In this document: piece after piece, positions 34,997 to 43,364 of the stretch
Layout of the letters: each line of letters begins with the position of its first letter
Position numbering within the stretch: the stretch's first letter is position 1
Source: Pseudomonas mucoides
GTDB taxonomy: Bacteria > Pseudomonadota > Gammaproteobacteria > Pseudomonadales > Pseudomonadaceae
NCBI RefSeq assembly: GCF_015461845.1
Contig: NZ_JACOPW010000003.1
Coordinates: 124,001 to 188,000, forward strand
Length of the DNA stretch: 64,000 nucleotides
Direction of reading: 5' to 3'
Position numbers and translations under genes: made by a program
Notes under the pieces: generated by a model
Told to the model about the DNA's origin: nothing
Database searches by the model: none
Seen by the model: only the letters and a program-made list of their open reading frames with translations

Positions 34997-35956
34997 TCAG
35001 ACCAGCTCTCGCCCATCCCCTAGCCGTCGGCGATCCTCGCGCGGGCACCGCGCAAACTTCGCCCGATAGCTGCGGGTGAAATACGACGGCGATTCAAAAC
35101 CGCACGCAATGCTCACCTCCAGCACACTCATGTCCGTCTGTCGCAGCAACTGCCGGGCCTTCTCCAGCCGCAAGCGCAGGTAGAAATTGCTCGGCGTGTC
35201 GTTCAGGTGCAACCGAAACAGGCGCTCCAACTGGCGCCGCGTCACCTTGATCGATTCGGCTAACTCAAGCGTACTCAGCGGCGGTTCGCTGTGCTGCTCC
35301 ATCTCCCCAATCACGTGAACCAGCTTCTTGTTGCTGATGCCATACCGCGTGGCGACCTCCATACGCTGGTGGTCTTTGCGCGGGCGAATGCGGCCGAGTA
35401 CGAATTGTTCGCTGACCTGGATCGCCAGTTCCGGGCCATGGGCCTGGGCGATCAGGTCGAGCATCAGGTCGATGGAGGCGGTGCCGCCGGCCGAGGTGAT
35501 GCGGCGGCGGTCGATTTCGAACAGCTCCTGGGTGACGCTCAGCTGTGGATACGATTCCTTGAACGCGTCGATGGCTTCCCAGTGCAGCGTCAGGCGATGG
35601 CCGTCGAGCAGGCCGGCCTCGGCGAGAATGAAGCTGCCGGTGTCGATGGCGCCGAGGGTCACGCCTTCGTTGTCCAGCCGGCGCAACCAGTGTTCCAGCG
35701 CCGGGGTGGCGAATTTCAGCGGTTCGAAACCGGCGACCACCAACAGGGTTGCACCTTTCTTCAGCGGCTCCAGCGCCGCGTCGGCGTTGAGCGACATGCC
35801 GTTGCTGGCCAGCACCGCCCCGCCGTCGGCGCTCAATACATGCCAGCGATACAGCTCGCCGCGAAAGCGATTGGCGACCCGCAGCGGCTCGATGGCCGAG
35901 ATAAATCCAATCGCCGAGAAACCCGGCATCAACAAGAAGTAGAAATCCTGGGACAT
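34997..35956 (-). CDS. cdhR: Carnitine catabolism activator CdhR
   Basis: A 319-residue GATase1-like AraC-family regulator. The N-terminal class I glutamine amidotransferase-like domain (MPGFSAIGFISAIEPLRVAN to about residue 190) binds the inducer; the C-terminal AraC domain has two helix-turn-helix motifs (ESIKVTRRQLERLFRLHL; VSIACGFESPSYFTRSYRAK). By position and similarity to P. aeruginosa PA5389 it activates caiX-cdhCAB in response to carnitine. It is a paralogue of GbdR at 41721-42824. Divergent from caiX, with 208 bases between. Confidence 0.92.
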   Translation of the reverse strand: MSQDFYFLLMPGFSAIGFISAIEPLRVANRFRGELYRWHVLSADGGAVLASNGMSLNADAALEPLKKGATLLVVAGFEPLKFATPALEHWLRRLDNEGVTLGAIDTGSFILAEAGLLDGHRLTLHWEAIDAFKESYPQLSVTQELFEIDRRRITSAGGTASIDLMLDLIAQAHGPELAIQVSEQFVLGRIRPRKDHQRMEVATRYGISNKKLVHVIGEMEQHSEPPLSTLELAESIKVTRRQLERLFRLHLNDTPSNFYLRLRLEKARQLLRQTDMSVLEVSIACGFESPSYFTRSYRAKFARCPREDRRRLGDGRELV

Positions 35957-36164
35957 GGAGCGCACTCGATAGGCGGGTAACGTCAGGGCGGGTAGCGTTT
36001 GACGTTGATACGCCACTTGCAAGCGGCATTCAAGAGGACAGGTCGCTGCAGTGCAAGAGCTGGTCGCCGTGGTGCGCTTTCATGGGGGCTTAGCTGCGTA
36101 ACTTGGCATCACCGGCGCATCAGACACCGGAACTCACAATAAACGAACTGCCGAGGAACCTGAG

Positions 36165-37109
36165 ATGAAACGACTGATCAGCAGCTGTGTTCTTGCACTC
36201 AGTGGTACCGCTTTGCTGAGCGCCAGCGTCATGGCCGCCGAACCCGCATCGTGCCAGAACGTACGCATGGGCGTAGTGAACTGGACCGATGTAATCGCCA
36301 CCAGCGCCATGACCCAGGTCCTGCTCGATGGCCTCGGCTACAACACCAAACAAACCAGCGCGTCCCAGCAAATCATCTTCGCCGGGATCCGCGACCAGCG
36401 CCTGGACTTGTTCCTCGGCTACTGGAACCCGCTGATGACCCAGACCATCACCCCGTTCGTCGATGGCAACCAGGTCAAAGTGCTGCAAGCCCCGAGCCTG
36501 AAAGACGCTCGCGCGACCCTCGCCGTACCGACGTACCTCGCCGACAAGGGCCTGAAAACCTTCGCCGACATCGCCAAGTTCGAGAAGGAACTGGGCGGCA
36601 AGATTTACGGCATCGAGCCTGGCTCGGGCGCCAACACCCAGATCAAGGCGATGATCGCCAAGAACCAGTTCGGCCTCGGCAAATTCCAGCTGGTCGAGTC
36701 CAGCGAAGCCGGCATGCTGGCCGCCGTGGATCGCGCCGTGCGCCGCAACGAGGCCGTGGTGTTCTTCGGCTGGGCGCCGCACCCGATGAACGTCAACGTG
36801 AAGATGACCTACCTCACCGGCAGTGACGACGCCCTCGGTCCAAACGAAGGCATGGCCACGGTCTGGACCGTCACCGCGCCGAAATACGCCGAGCAGTGCC
36901 CGAACATCGGTCGCTTGCTGAGCAACCTGACCTACACCGCCGAAGACGAGAGCCGGATGATGCAGCCGCTGCTGGATCACAAGGACGCCTTCGAGTCGGC
37001 CAAGCAATGGCTGAAAGATCACCCGCAAGACAAGCAGCGCTGGCTCGAAGGCGTGACCACCTTCGATGGCAAACCAGCGGCTGAAAACCTGCAACTGACC
37101 AGTAAATAA
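36165..37109 (+). CDS. caiX: Carnitine-binding periplasmic protein CaiX
   Basis: A 314-residue ABC-transporter binding protein with a signal peptide ([20 protein letters not shown]). Paralogous to CbcX at 45177: the shared blocks include [35 protein letters not shown] and [16 protein letters not shown]. It delivers carnitine to the CbcWV core transporter, because no permease genes accompany it. First gene of the carnitine operon; a strong hairpin follows its stop codon. Confidence 0.93.
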   Translation: MKRLISSCVLALSGTALLSASVMAAEPASCQNVRMGVVNWTDVIATSAMTQVLLDGLGYNTKQTSASQQIIFAGIRDQRLDLFLGYWNPLMTQTITPFVDGNQVKVLQAPSLKDARATLAVPTYLADKGLKTFADIAKFEKELGGKIYGIEPGSGANTQIKAMIAKNQFGLGKFQLVESSEAGMLAAVDRAVRRNEAVVFFGWAPHPMNVNVKMTYLTGSDDALGPNEGMATVWTVTAPKYAEQCPNIGRLLSNLTYTAEDESRMMQPLLDHKDAFESAKQWLKDHPQDKQRWLEGVTTFDGKPAAENLQLTSK

Positions 37110-37130
37110 ATCCTGGAACCGAACCACCGA

Positions 37131-37154
37131 TTCGCAGCCCGAGCGGGCTGCGAA
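37131..37154 (+). terminator. Hairpin after caiX (attenuator or mRNA stabiliser)
   Basis: TTCGCAGCCCG (37131-37141) pairs perfectly with CGGGCTGCGAA (37144-37154), an 11-bp stem. It is not followed by a run of T. Such a hairpin can protect the upstream mRNA and so favour high levels of the binding protein over downstream enzymes. Confidence 0.55.
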
Positions 37155-37212
37155 CGGGACTATTACGTCCGGCTTTTCTCCTGAAAAACACTCGCCTGTA
37201 AGGAACCGCCTC

Positions 37213-38100
37213 ATGAACCACGACGTCATCATCACCTGCGCACTCACCGGTGCTGGCGACACGACCAGCAAGAGCCCACACGTGCCGGTCACCCCGAAAC
37301 AAATCGCCGCCGCCGCCGTGGAAGCCGCCAAGGCCGGTGCCACCGTGGTCCACTGCCACGTGCGCAACCCCGAAACCGGCAAGTTCAGCCGTGACGTGGC
37401 GTTGTACCGTGAAGTGATGGAGCGCATTCGCGAGGCCGACGTTGACATCATCGTCAACCTCACCGCCGGCATGGGCGGCGACCTGGAAATCGGTGCCGGC
37501 GAGAACCCGATGGAGTTCGGCCCGAACACCGACCTGGTCGGGCCGCTGACCCGCCTGGCCCACGTCGAAGAACTGCTGCCGGAAATCTGCACCCTCGATT
37601 GCGGCACCCTGAACTTCGGCGATGGCGACACCATTTACGTGTCCACCCCGGCCCAGCTACGTGCCGGCGCCAAACGCATTCAAGAGCTGGGCGTGAAAGC
37701 CGAGCTGGAAATCTTCGACACCGGTCACCTGTGGTTCGCCAAGCAGTTGATCAAGGAAGGCCTGCTCGACGACCCGTTGTTCCAGCTGTGCCTGGGCATC
37801 CCGTGGGGCGCACCGGCCGACACCACCACCATGAAAGCCATGGTCGACAACCTGCCGGCCAATGCCGTGTGGGCAGGCTTTGGTATCGGTCGCATGCAGA
37901 TGCCGATGGCAGCGCAAGCGGTGCTGCTCGGCGGCAACGTTCGGGTGGGTCTGGAAGACAACATCTGGCTGGACAAGGGTGTATTGGCGACCAACGGCCA
38001 ACTGGTCGAACGCGCCGGCGAAATCCTCAGCCGCCTCGGCGCCCGGGTTCTGACGCCGGCGCAAGGCCGGGAAAAAATGGGCCTGACCAAGCGCGGTTAA
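37213..38100 (+). CDS. cdhC: 3-dehydrocarnitine cleavage enzyme CdhC (BKACE)
   Basis: A 295-residue beta-keto acid cleavage enzyme. The zinc-binding histidines are in [17 protein letters not shown]; other blocks are INLTAGMGG-like [15 protein letters not shown] and [15 protein letters not shown]. It condenses acetyl-CoA with 3-dehydrocarnitine and splits it to acetoacetate and betainyl-CoA. It is the middle step of carnitine degradation to glycine betaine. Confidence 0.94.
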   Translation: MNHDVIITCALTGAGDTTSKSPHVPVTPKQIAAAAVEAAKAGATVVHCHVRNPETGKFSRDVALYREVMERIREADVDIIVNLTAGMGGDLEIGAGENPMEFGPNTDLVGPLTRLAHVEELLPEICTLDCGTLNFGDGDTIYVSTPAQLRAGAKRIQELGVKAELEIFDTGHLWFAKQLIKEGLLDDPLFQLCLGIPWGAPADTTTMKAMVDNLPANAVWAGFGIGRMQMPMAAQAVLLGGNVRVGLEDNIWLDKGVLATNGQLVERAGEILSRLGARVLTPAQGREKMGLTKRG

Positions 38101-38115
38101 CCCAAACCCTCTCTC

Positions 38116-38208
38116 TGTAGGAGCCGAGCTTGCTCGCGATTGCGGTATCCCGGCCGCAAAAATGTGCCGGATTTACCGACGCCATCGCGAGCAAGCTCGG
38201 CTCCTACG
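38116..38208. repeat. REP doublet between cdhC and cdhA
   Basis: Inverted units at 38116 and ending 38207, of the GGAGCCGAGCTTGCTCGCGA variant. Intra-operon. Confidence 0.83.
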
Positions 38209-38237
38209 GGACCACCGAATTCTTTCAGGACGTCGCC

Positions 38238-39203
38238 ATGACTTTTATCACCGAAATCAAAACCTTCGCAGCCCTGGGCAGCGGTGTCATCGGCAGCGGC
38301 TGGGTGTCCCGCGCCCTCGCCCATGGCCTTGACGTGATCGCCTGGGACCCGGCGCCCGGTGCCGAAGCCGCCCTGCGCAAACGCGTCGCCAACGCGTGGG
38401 GCGCACTGGAGAAACAAGGCTTGGCGCCTGGTGCTTCTCAGGATCGCCTGCGCTTTGTCGCGACGATTGAAGAATGCGTACGCGACGCCGATTTCATCCA
38501 GGAAAGCGCCCCCGAGCGCCTCGATCTTAAACTGGAACTGCACAGCAAAATCAGCGCCGCCGCCAAGCCCAATGCCTTGATCGGCTCGAGTACTTCTGGC
38601 CTGTTGCCAAGCGAGTTCTACGAGAGCGCAACCCACCCGGAACGCTGTGTGGTCGGCCACCCGTTCAACCCGGTCTACCTGCTGCCGCTGGTGGAAGTGG
38701 TCGGTGGCAAAAACACTGCGCCCGAAGCCGTTCAAGCGGCGATGAAAGTGTATGAATCCCTAGGCATGCGTCCACTGCATGTGCGCAAGGAAGTGCCCGG
38801 CTTTATCGCCGACCGCTTGCTCGAAGCGCTCTGGCGTGAGGCGCTGCACCTGGTGAACGATGGCGTGGCAACCACCGGTGAAATCGACGACGCGATTCGG
38901 TTTGGCGCGGGGTTGCGCTGGTCATTCATGGGCACGTTCCTGACCTACACGCTGGCCGGCGGTGACGCCGGGATGCGCCACTTCATGGCGCAGTTCGGTC
39001 CGGCGTTGCAGTTGCCGTGGACCTATTTGCCAGCGCCGGAGCTGACCGACAAATTGATCGATGATGTGGTGGATGGCACCACTGATCAGTTGGGCACGCA
39101 CAGCATTTCGGCGCTGGAGCGCTATCGTGATGATTGCCTGCTGGCGGTGCTGGAAGCGGTGAAGACCACCAAAGAAAAGCATGGGATGGCCTTCAGCGAG
39201 TAA
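38238..39203 (+). CDS. cdhA: L-carnitine dehydrogenase CdhA
   Basis: A 321-residue NAD-dependent dehydrogenase of the 3-hydroxyacyl-CoA dehydrogenase family. The cofactor motif is [20 protein letters not shown]; the family signature is [18 protein letters not shown], followed by [15 protein letters not shown]. It oxidises L-carnitine to 3-dehydrocarnitine, the first catabolic step. CAGGACG precedes the ATG at 38238. Confidence 0.94.
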   Translation: MTFITEIKTFAALGSGVIGSGWVSRALAHGLDVIAWDPAPGAEAALRKRVANAWGALEKQGLAPGASQDRLRFVATIEECVRDADFIQESAPERLDLKLELHSKISAAAKPNALIGSSTSGLLPSEFYESATHPERCVVGHPFNPVYLLPLVEVVGGKNTAPEAVQAAMKVYESLGMRPLHVRKEVPGFIADRLLEALWREALHLVNDGVATTGEIDDAIRFGAGLRWSFMGTFLTYTLAGGDAGMRHFMAQFGPALQLPWTYLPAPELTDKLIDDVVDGTTDQLGTHSISALERYRDDCLLAVLEAVKTTKEKHGMAFSE

Positions 39204-39223
39204 TGAACTGGCAGGACTGGCCC

Positions 39224-39291
39224 CATCGCGAGCAAGCTCGCTCCCACAGGTTTTGCGCAGTCCTTGTGGGAGCGAGCTTGCTCGCGATAGC
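39224..39291. repeat. Short REP doublet between cdhA and cdhB
   Basis: Two inverted REP units only about 16 bases apart (39224-39249 and 39266-39291), which should fold into one long stem with a small loop. Confidence 0.85.
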
Positions 39292-39326
39292 GGCAGCCCG
39301 ATCACCCTATATTCTGGATCCTCATC

Positions 39327-39803
39327 ATGCCCACCCTCACCACCTACCAAACACGCATCATCCCCGACTGGGTCGACTACAACGGCCACCTGCGCGACGC
39401 TTTCTACCTGCTGATCTTCAGCTACGCCACCGACGCGCTGATGGATCGCTTAGGGCTCGACAGCAACAACCGCGAAGCCAGCGGCCACTCGCTGTTCACC
39501 CTCGAACTGCACCTCAATTACCTGCACGAAGTGAAGCTCGACGCCGACGTCGAAGTGCACACGCAAATCATCGGTCACGACAGCAAACGCCTGCACCTCT
39601 ACCACAGCCTGCATCGGGTCGGTGACGACAAGGAGCTGGCCGGCAACGAGCAAATGTTGCTGCACGTCGACCTTGCCGGGCCGCGATCCGCGCCCTTCAG
39701 TGAACTGTCGCTGAGCAAGCTGCAAGCCATCGTCGCCGAGCAGACTGACTTGCCCACCCCCGAGTACATTGGTCGAGTGATCGCTTTACCCCAAAAAAAA
39801 TAA
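39327..39803 (+). CDS. cdhB: Betainyl-CoA thioesterase CdhB
   Basis: A 158-residue hotdog-fold thioesterase. The family motif PDWVDYNGHLRDAFYLLIFS resembles 4-hydroxybenzoyl-CoA thioesterases, with helix FSYATDALMDRLG after it. It hydrolyses betainyl-CoA to glycine betaine and CoA and so joins carnitine catabolism to the gbc-dgc-sox route. Confidence 0.92.
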   Translation: MPTLTTYQTRIIPDWVDYNGHLRDAFYLLIFSYATDALMDRLGLDSNNREASGHSLFTLELHLNYLHEVKLDADVEVHTQIIGHDSKRLHLYHSLHRVGDDKELAGNEQMLLHVDLAGPRSAPFSELSLSKLQAIVAEQTDLPTPEYIGRVIALPQKK

Positions 39804-39817
39804 CAAGGAGATCGCCA

Positions 39818-40981
39818 TTGAACACCGCCGCCGCTTTTGCCGACTTCCGTACCTACCCGTTGATCAGCGCGTTGACCGCCGTGCACACCCTGGCGGACCG
39901 AATTCAAGTGAGCTGGGCGGACGGTCGCGTCAGCCCCTTTCATCATCAGTGGTTGCGCGACAACTGCCCCTGCCCGCAATGCGTCTATACCGTGACCCGC
40001 GAGCAAGTGCTGGAAATCGTCGATGTCGCCGAAACCCTGTTGCCCTCCGACTCTCGCGTCGATGCTGAAGGTTGTCTCTGCGTCGATTGGCAGGACGGCC
40101 ATCTCAGCCGCTTCGACCCCGGCTGGCTGCGCGCCCATGCCTATGACGATGAATCCCGCGCCGAACGGGAGGCGCGTAAACCCAAGGCCAGGCTGTGGCA
40201 GCAGGATTTGCAGCTGCCGGTGTTCGATTACCAGGCATTGATGAATGACAACGACGCCCTGCTGCAATGGCTACTGGCAGTGCGCGATATCGGCCTGACT
40301 CAAGTGCGCGGCGTACCCACTGAACCGGGCTCGCTGAAGCTGATCGCCCAGCGGATTTCCTTCATCCGCGAGAGCAATTTCGGCGTGCTGTTCAACGTGC
40401 AATCCAAGGCCGATGCCGACAGCAATGCCTACACCGCTTTCAACCTGCCGTTGCACAGCGATCTGCCGACCCGGGAGCTGCAACCAGGGCTGCAATTCCT
40501 GCATTGCCTGGTCAATGATGCCGACGGTGGCGAGAGTATTTTTGTCGACGGTTTTGCCATCGCCGATGCCTTGCGCAATGAGGACCCCGAGGCGTTTAAA
40601 AGTCTCTGTGAAATCCCTGTGGAGTTCCGCAACAAGGACCGTCACAGCGACTACCGTTGCCTGGCGCCGATCATCGCGCTGGATGCACGGGGGCAGGTGT
40701 CGGAAATCCGCATGGCGAACTTCCTGCGCGGACCGTTTGATGCGTCGGTGGAGCAGATGCCCGAGCTGTATCACGCTTACCGGCGGTTCATCGCGATGAC
40801 TCGGGAAGCACGGTTTCGGGTGATGACGCGGCTGAATCCGGGCGAGCTGTGGTGTTTTGATAACCGTCGTACGCTGCATGCGCGCAATGCGTTTGATCCC
40901 GCCAGTGGCGCCCGGCATTTTCAGGGGTGCTATGTCGACCGTGATGAGTTGTTGTCGCGGATCCTGGTGTTGCAACGCTAG
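39818..40981 (+). CDS. Gamma-butyrobetaine dioxygenase
   Basis: A 387-residue Fe(II)/2-oxoglutarate dioxygenase. The N-terminal zinc knuckle is Cys50, Cys52, Cys55 (DNCPCPQC). The iron triad is His213, Asp215 (LPLHSDLP) and His354 (TLHARNAFD), and the C-terminal Arg lies in SGARHFQGCYVD. It hydroxylates gamma-butyrobetaine to L-carnitine. TTG start with AAGGAG seven bases upstream. The stop of cdhB is 14 bases upstream, so it belongs to the carnitine operon. It is absent from the P. aeruginosa cluster as I recall it, and extends the route by one step. Confidence 0.9.
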   Translation: MNTAAAFADFRTYPLISALTAVHTLADRIQVSWADGRVSPFHHQWLRDNCPCPQCVYTVTREQVLEIVDVAETLLPSDSRVDAEGCLCVDWQDGHLSRFDPGWLRAHAYDDESRAEREARKPKARLWQQDLQLPVFDYQALMNDNDALLQWLLAVRDIGLTQVRGVPTEPGSLKLIAQRISFIRESNFGVLFNVQSKADADSNAYTAFNLPLHSDLPTRELQPGLQFLHCLVNDADGGESIFVDGFAIADALRNEDPEAFKSLCEIPVEFRNKDRHSDYRCLAPIIALDARGQVSEIRMANFLRGPFDASVEQMPELYHAYRRFIAMTREARFRVMTRLNPGELWCFDNRRTLHARNAFDPASGARHFQGCYVDRDELLSRILVLQR

Positions 40982-40995
40982 ACCGCGTCATCGTT

Positions 40996-41081
40996 CATCG
41001 CGAGCAGGCTCACTCCTGCCGTTGACCGGGTTCTTTCAGAGGAATGCGGTTGAGTGTAGGCGTGAGCCTGCTCGCGATGGC
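40996..41081. repeat. REP doublet after the dioxygenase
   Basis: Inverted units of the GCGAGCAGGCTCACTCCT variant at 40996 and its complement ending 41080. Probable 3' boundary of the carnitine operon. Confidence 0.83.
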
Positions 41082-41117
41082 TTAAATCCAGACACCCCAT
41101 CCCGCCCTGATTCACAG

Positions 41118-41262
41118 GCAAAAAAAACCCCGATCAAGCCGTGACAGGATCGGAGCTGAGGAGGGTACTGTTGAGGAGCCGTTGCGCGAGGGTGACCAAA
41201 CCTTCGTGTTGCCAGCTGAGTCCAGTGTGCCCACTCCCTTGATTCACAAGTTAGCCGAAAAC
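41118..41262 (-). ncRNA. Candidate small RNA with own terminator
   Basis: On the minus strand a possible promoter (TTGTCG, complement of 41291-41296, 16 bases, TATGAG, complement of 41269-41274) precedes about 145 bases without an obvious gene, ending in CCGATC-loop-GATCGG and a run of eight T (complement of 41120-41135). The plus strand of the same segment carries four closely spaced GGA triplets (41147-41193), a pattern of RsmA/E-binding RNAs, but lacks a terminator in that direction. No known RNA family was recognised. Confidence 0.35.
41119..41153 (-). terminator. Rho-independent terminator-like hairpin, minus strand
   Basis: CCGATC (41130-41135) and GATCGG (41148-41153) form a 6-bp stem with a 12-base loop; on the minus strand a GG and a run of eight T follow. 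No minus-strand protein gene ends nearby, so it belongs either to a small RNA or to a long gbdR 3' end. Confidence 0.55.
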
Positions 41263-41369
41263 GACATGCTCATAGGTATTGCGGCCATTGCGACAAATCA
41301 CCCTTGCCGCCACTTCGTCCCCCTACCAGAATCGAGCCAAGACACCGTTCCCTGAAGAAGGATTGCGTC

Positions 41370-41633
41370 ATGATGTACGCCGATTTGATCGACCAGGAAG
41401 ACCTGTTGGGCCAGCTGAAATCGTTGGGTTTTCAAGTGCCGAGCGGTGCCACAGCCGAACAGGCTTGCGAGTGTGCGGTAAGGGGATTAGACGATGCCCG
41501 GGCATATGAACTGCGCAAGATGGTCAAGGATATGTACACCAGCAGCGCGACCATCCTGCCGGCAGTGCGTCAGGCGATCGACAGGCAATTGCTGCCAGCG
41601 TTGGCGGAGTATCAACAGAGCCCTAGAACCTGA
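41370..41633 (+). CDS. Small conserved-looking protein of unknown function
   Basis: An 87-residue acidic, helical protein (YADLIDQEDLLGQLKSLGFQ; TAEQACECAVRGLDDARAY) ending in a hydrophilic helix. No family recognised. AAGGA lies seven bases before the ATG at 41370, which supports real translation. It is convergent with gbdR; a REP doublet lies between. Confidence 0.65.
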   Translation: MMYADLIDQEDLLGQLKSLGFQVPSGATAEQACECAVRGLDDARAYELRKMVKDMYTSSATILPAVRQAIDRQLLPALAEYQQSPRT

Positions 41634-41641
41634 TAAACCGC

Positions 41642-41707
41642 CATCGCGGGCAAGCCCGGCTCCTACAGTACAGCGTGATCCTGTAGAAGCCGGGCTGGCC
41701 CGCGATG
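41642..41707. repeat. Short REP doublet between the 87-residue gene and gbdR
   Basis: Inverted units CATCGCGGGCAAGCCCGGCT (41642) and complement ending 41707, with a short spacer. It sits where two genes converge. Confidence 0.83.
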
Positions 41708-41720
41708 AAGCCAGCGCGGT

Positions 41721-42824
41721 CTAGAGCCGTACGCTAGCGAAAGTCGACTCGTTACGCGCCTGACTCAACGCCGACAACGGCCCCGACAATGGCGACAGCA
41801 CCAGTGCTTGCGGCAGCGGCATCATCGCCACCTGTTGCGTGGTGTTGGAACCTACGCGCTCGTCACGCGGCGGAATGCCGAAGTATTCGCGGTAGCACTT
41901 GGAGAAGTGCGGCGTCGACACGAAACCGCACACCGATGCCACTTCGATGATCGACATCGGCGTTTGCTTGAGCAACTGCCGGGCGCGGATCAGGCGCAGC
42001 TTCAGGTAGTAGCGCGACGGCGAGCAGTGCAGGTATTTCTGGAACAGGCGCTCAAGCTGTCGACGCGAAACGGCGACGTACACCGCCAGTTCGTCGAGGT
42101 CGATCGGCTCTTCCAGATTGGCTTCCATCAGCGCAACGATTTCCTGCAATTTCGGCTGGTTGGTCCCGAGCATGTGCTTGAGTGGCACACGCTGATGGTC
42201 CTGCTCGTTGCGGATGCGTTCGTAGACAAACATTTCCGAGATCGCGGCGGACAGTTCACGGCCGTGATCGCGGCTGATCAGGTGCAGCATCATGTCCAGT
42301 GGCGCGGTGCCGCCGGAGCTGGTGAAACGGTTACGGTCGAGGGTGAACAAGCGGGTACTCATGGCCACACGCGGGAAAGCTTCCTGCATCGAGGCCAGGC
42401 ATTCCCAGTGCACGCTGCAATCGAAACCGTCCAGCAGGCCGGCGCAGGCCAGGGCCCAGCTGCCGGTGCAGACCGCGCCGAGGCGACGGGACTGACGCGC
42501 CTGGCTTTGCAGCCACGACACGTGTTCACGGGTAACGGTGCGCTGGATGCCGATACCGCCGCAGACGATGATGGTGTCCAGGGGTGGGGCTTTGTGCATG
42601 GAGCAGTCGGGGGTGATCTGCAGACCGTCACTGGCCCAGACCTGGCCGCCATCGACGGTGAGTGTGGACCAGCGATACAGCTCGCGGCCGGACAATTGGT
42701 TGGCCATGCGCAGGGGTTCAACTGCGGAGGCCAGAGAAATAAGCGTGAAATTGTCCAACAGCAGAAAGCCGATGGATTGAGGCGCACGGTTCTGGGGTTG
42801 AGCCCCGGAGTTGGACGTCGTCAT
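41721..42824 (-). CDS. gbdR: Glycine betaine/dimethylglycine-responsive activator GbdR
   Basis: A 367-residue GATase1-like AraC-family regulator. Inducer domain: IGFLLLDNFTLISLASAVEP to about residue 220. C-terminal AraC domain: ELAVYVAVSRRQLERLFQKY and VASVCGFVSTPHFSKCYREY. In P. aeruginosa GbdR (PA5380) activates gbcAB, dgcAB, the sox operon and the cbc transporter in response to betaine or dimethylglycine, so it is the central regulator of this window. GAGGAG precedes the ATG by eight bases. Confidence 0.94.
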   Translation of the reverse strand: MTTSNSGAQPQNRAPQSIGFLLLDNFTLISLASAVEPLRMANQLSGRELYRWSTLTVDGGQVWASDGLQITPDCSMHKAPPLDTIIVCGGIGIQRTVTREHVSWLQSQARQSRRLGAVCTGSWALACAGLLDGFDCSVHWECLASMQEAFPRVAMSTRLFTLDRNRFTSSGGTAPLDMMLHLISRDHGRELSAAISEMFVYERIRNEQDHQRVPLKHMLGTNQPKLQEIVALMEANLEEPIDLDELAVYVAVSRRQLERLFQKYLHCSPSRYYLKLRLIRARQLLKQTPMSIIEVASVCGFVSTPHFSKCYREYFGIPPRDERVGSNTTQQVAMMPLPQALVLSPLSGPLSALSQARNESTFASVRL

Positions 42825-42939
42825 CGCGGTATCTCCTCACACAAAGCGGGTGATGGCCTCAGGCGGAGGCTCTTGTTATTGCCATCGTTCTCGCGTGGGA
42901 GACGGGCTTTGTAATGACAGAGCAAATGCCATGCCTAAA

Positions 42940-42957
42940 ATTGAATGCGCGTTCAAT
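42940..42957. promoter_or_regulatory. Interrupted palindrome ATTGAA-N6-TTCAAT upstream of gbdR
   Basis: The half-sites ATTGAA and TTCAAT (with GTTCAAT complete on the right) equal those of the betI operator at 50649-50668, but are separated by six bases rather than two. It lies about 115 bases upstream of the gbdR ATG. It could bind BetI weakly or a different regulator. Confidence 0.4.
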
Positions 42958-43257
42958 AACTCCTGAAAACGACGTCGCGACATGTCTATATAAGCCGCGC
43001 GGCGACGGGTGGATATAAGTGCCATTATCGGCGATAGACGCCCTGCCTTGCGGGGCGTGAGCAAATCGGTAGCACTTGTGGGAACAGGGCTGCGAGGTGC
43101 CGGGACAGAGTGTCACCGCAAGCACGGGTGACGAGTGGTCAGGGCCGGTTTGGATCCCTGTGATTCGGAAAGGGGCTTATCTGTAAGCGACGCGCTAAAA
43201 GGTGGCGTGTTTTGAATCGGGTGTTCATTTAGCGCGCAGTTTTGACTGGTCTGACGC

Positions 43258-43351
43258 CATCGCGAGCAAGTTCGCTCCCACAGGGATTTGTGGTGCGCAT
43301 CAGTTTTTGAATACACAACAAATCCTGTGGGAGCGGGCTTGCCCGCGATGG
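43258..43351. repeat. REP doublet downstream of sdaB
   Basis: Inverted units at 43258 (GCGAGCAAGTTCGCTCC, one substitution) and ending 43351 (GCGGGCTTGCCCGC). It lies 13 bases after the sdaB stop and may serve as its 3' boundary. Confidence 0.84.
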
Positions 43352-43364
43352 CGTCAACTCGGTC

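Larger units (their letters stand above)
40982..41369. other. 388-base gap with REP doublet and candidate small RNA
   Basis: No protein gene was found. The left part holds a REP doublet (40996-41081); the middle holds a minus-strand hairpin with eight T residues; the rest may encode a small RNA (see separate entries). The promoter of the 87-residue protein at 41370 must also lie here. Confidence 0.6.
42825..43364. other. 540-base gap upstream of gbdR
   Basis: No gene was found. It contains the gbdR promoter region with an interrupted palindrome (42940-42957) and, at the far end, a REP doublet after the sdaB stop. The middle (43000-43250) shows nothing recognisable apart from a short hairpin GCCCTGCCTTGCGGGGC near 43050. 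Confidence 0.6.
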
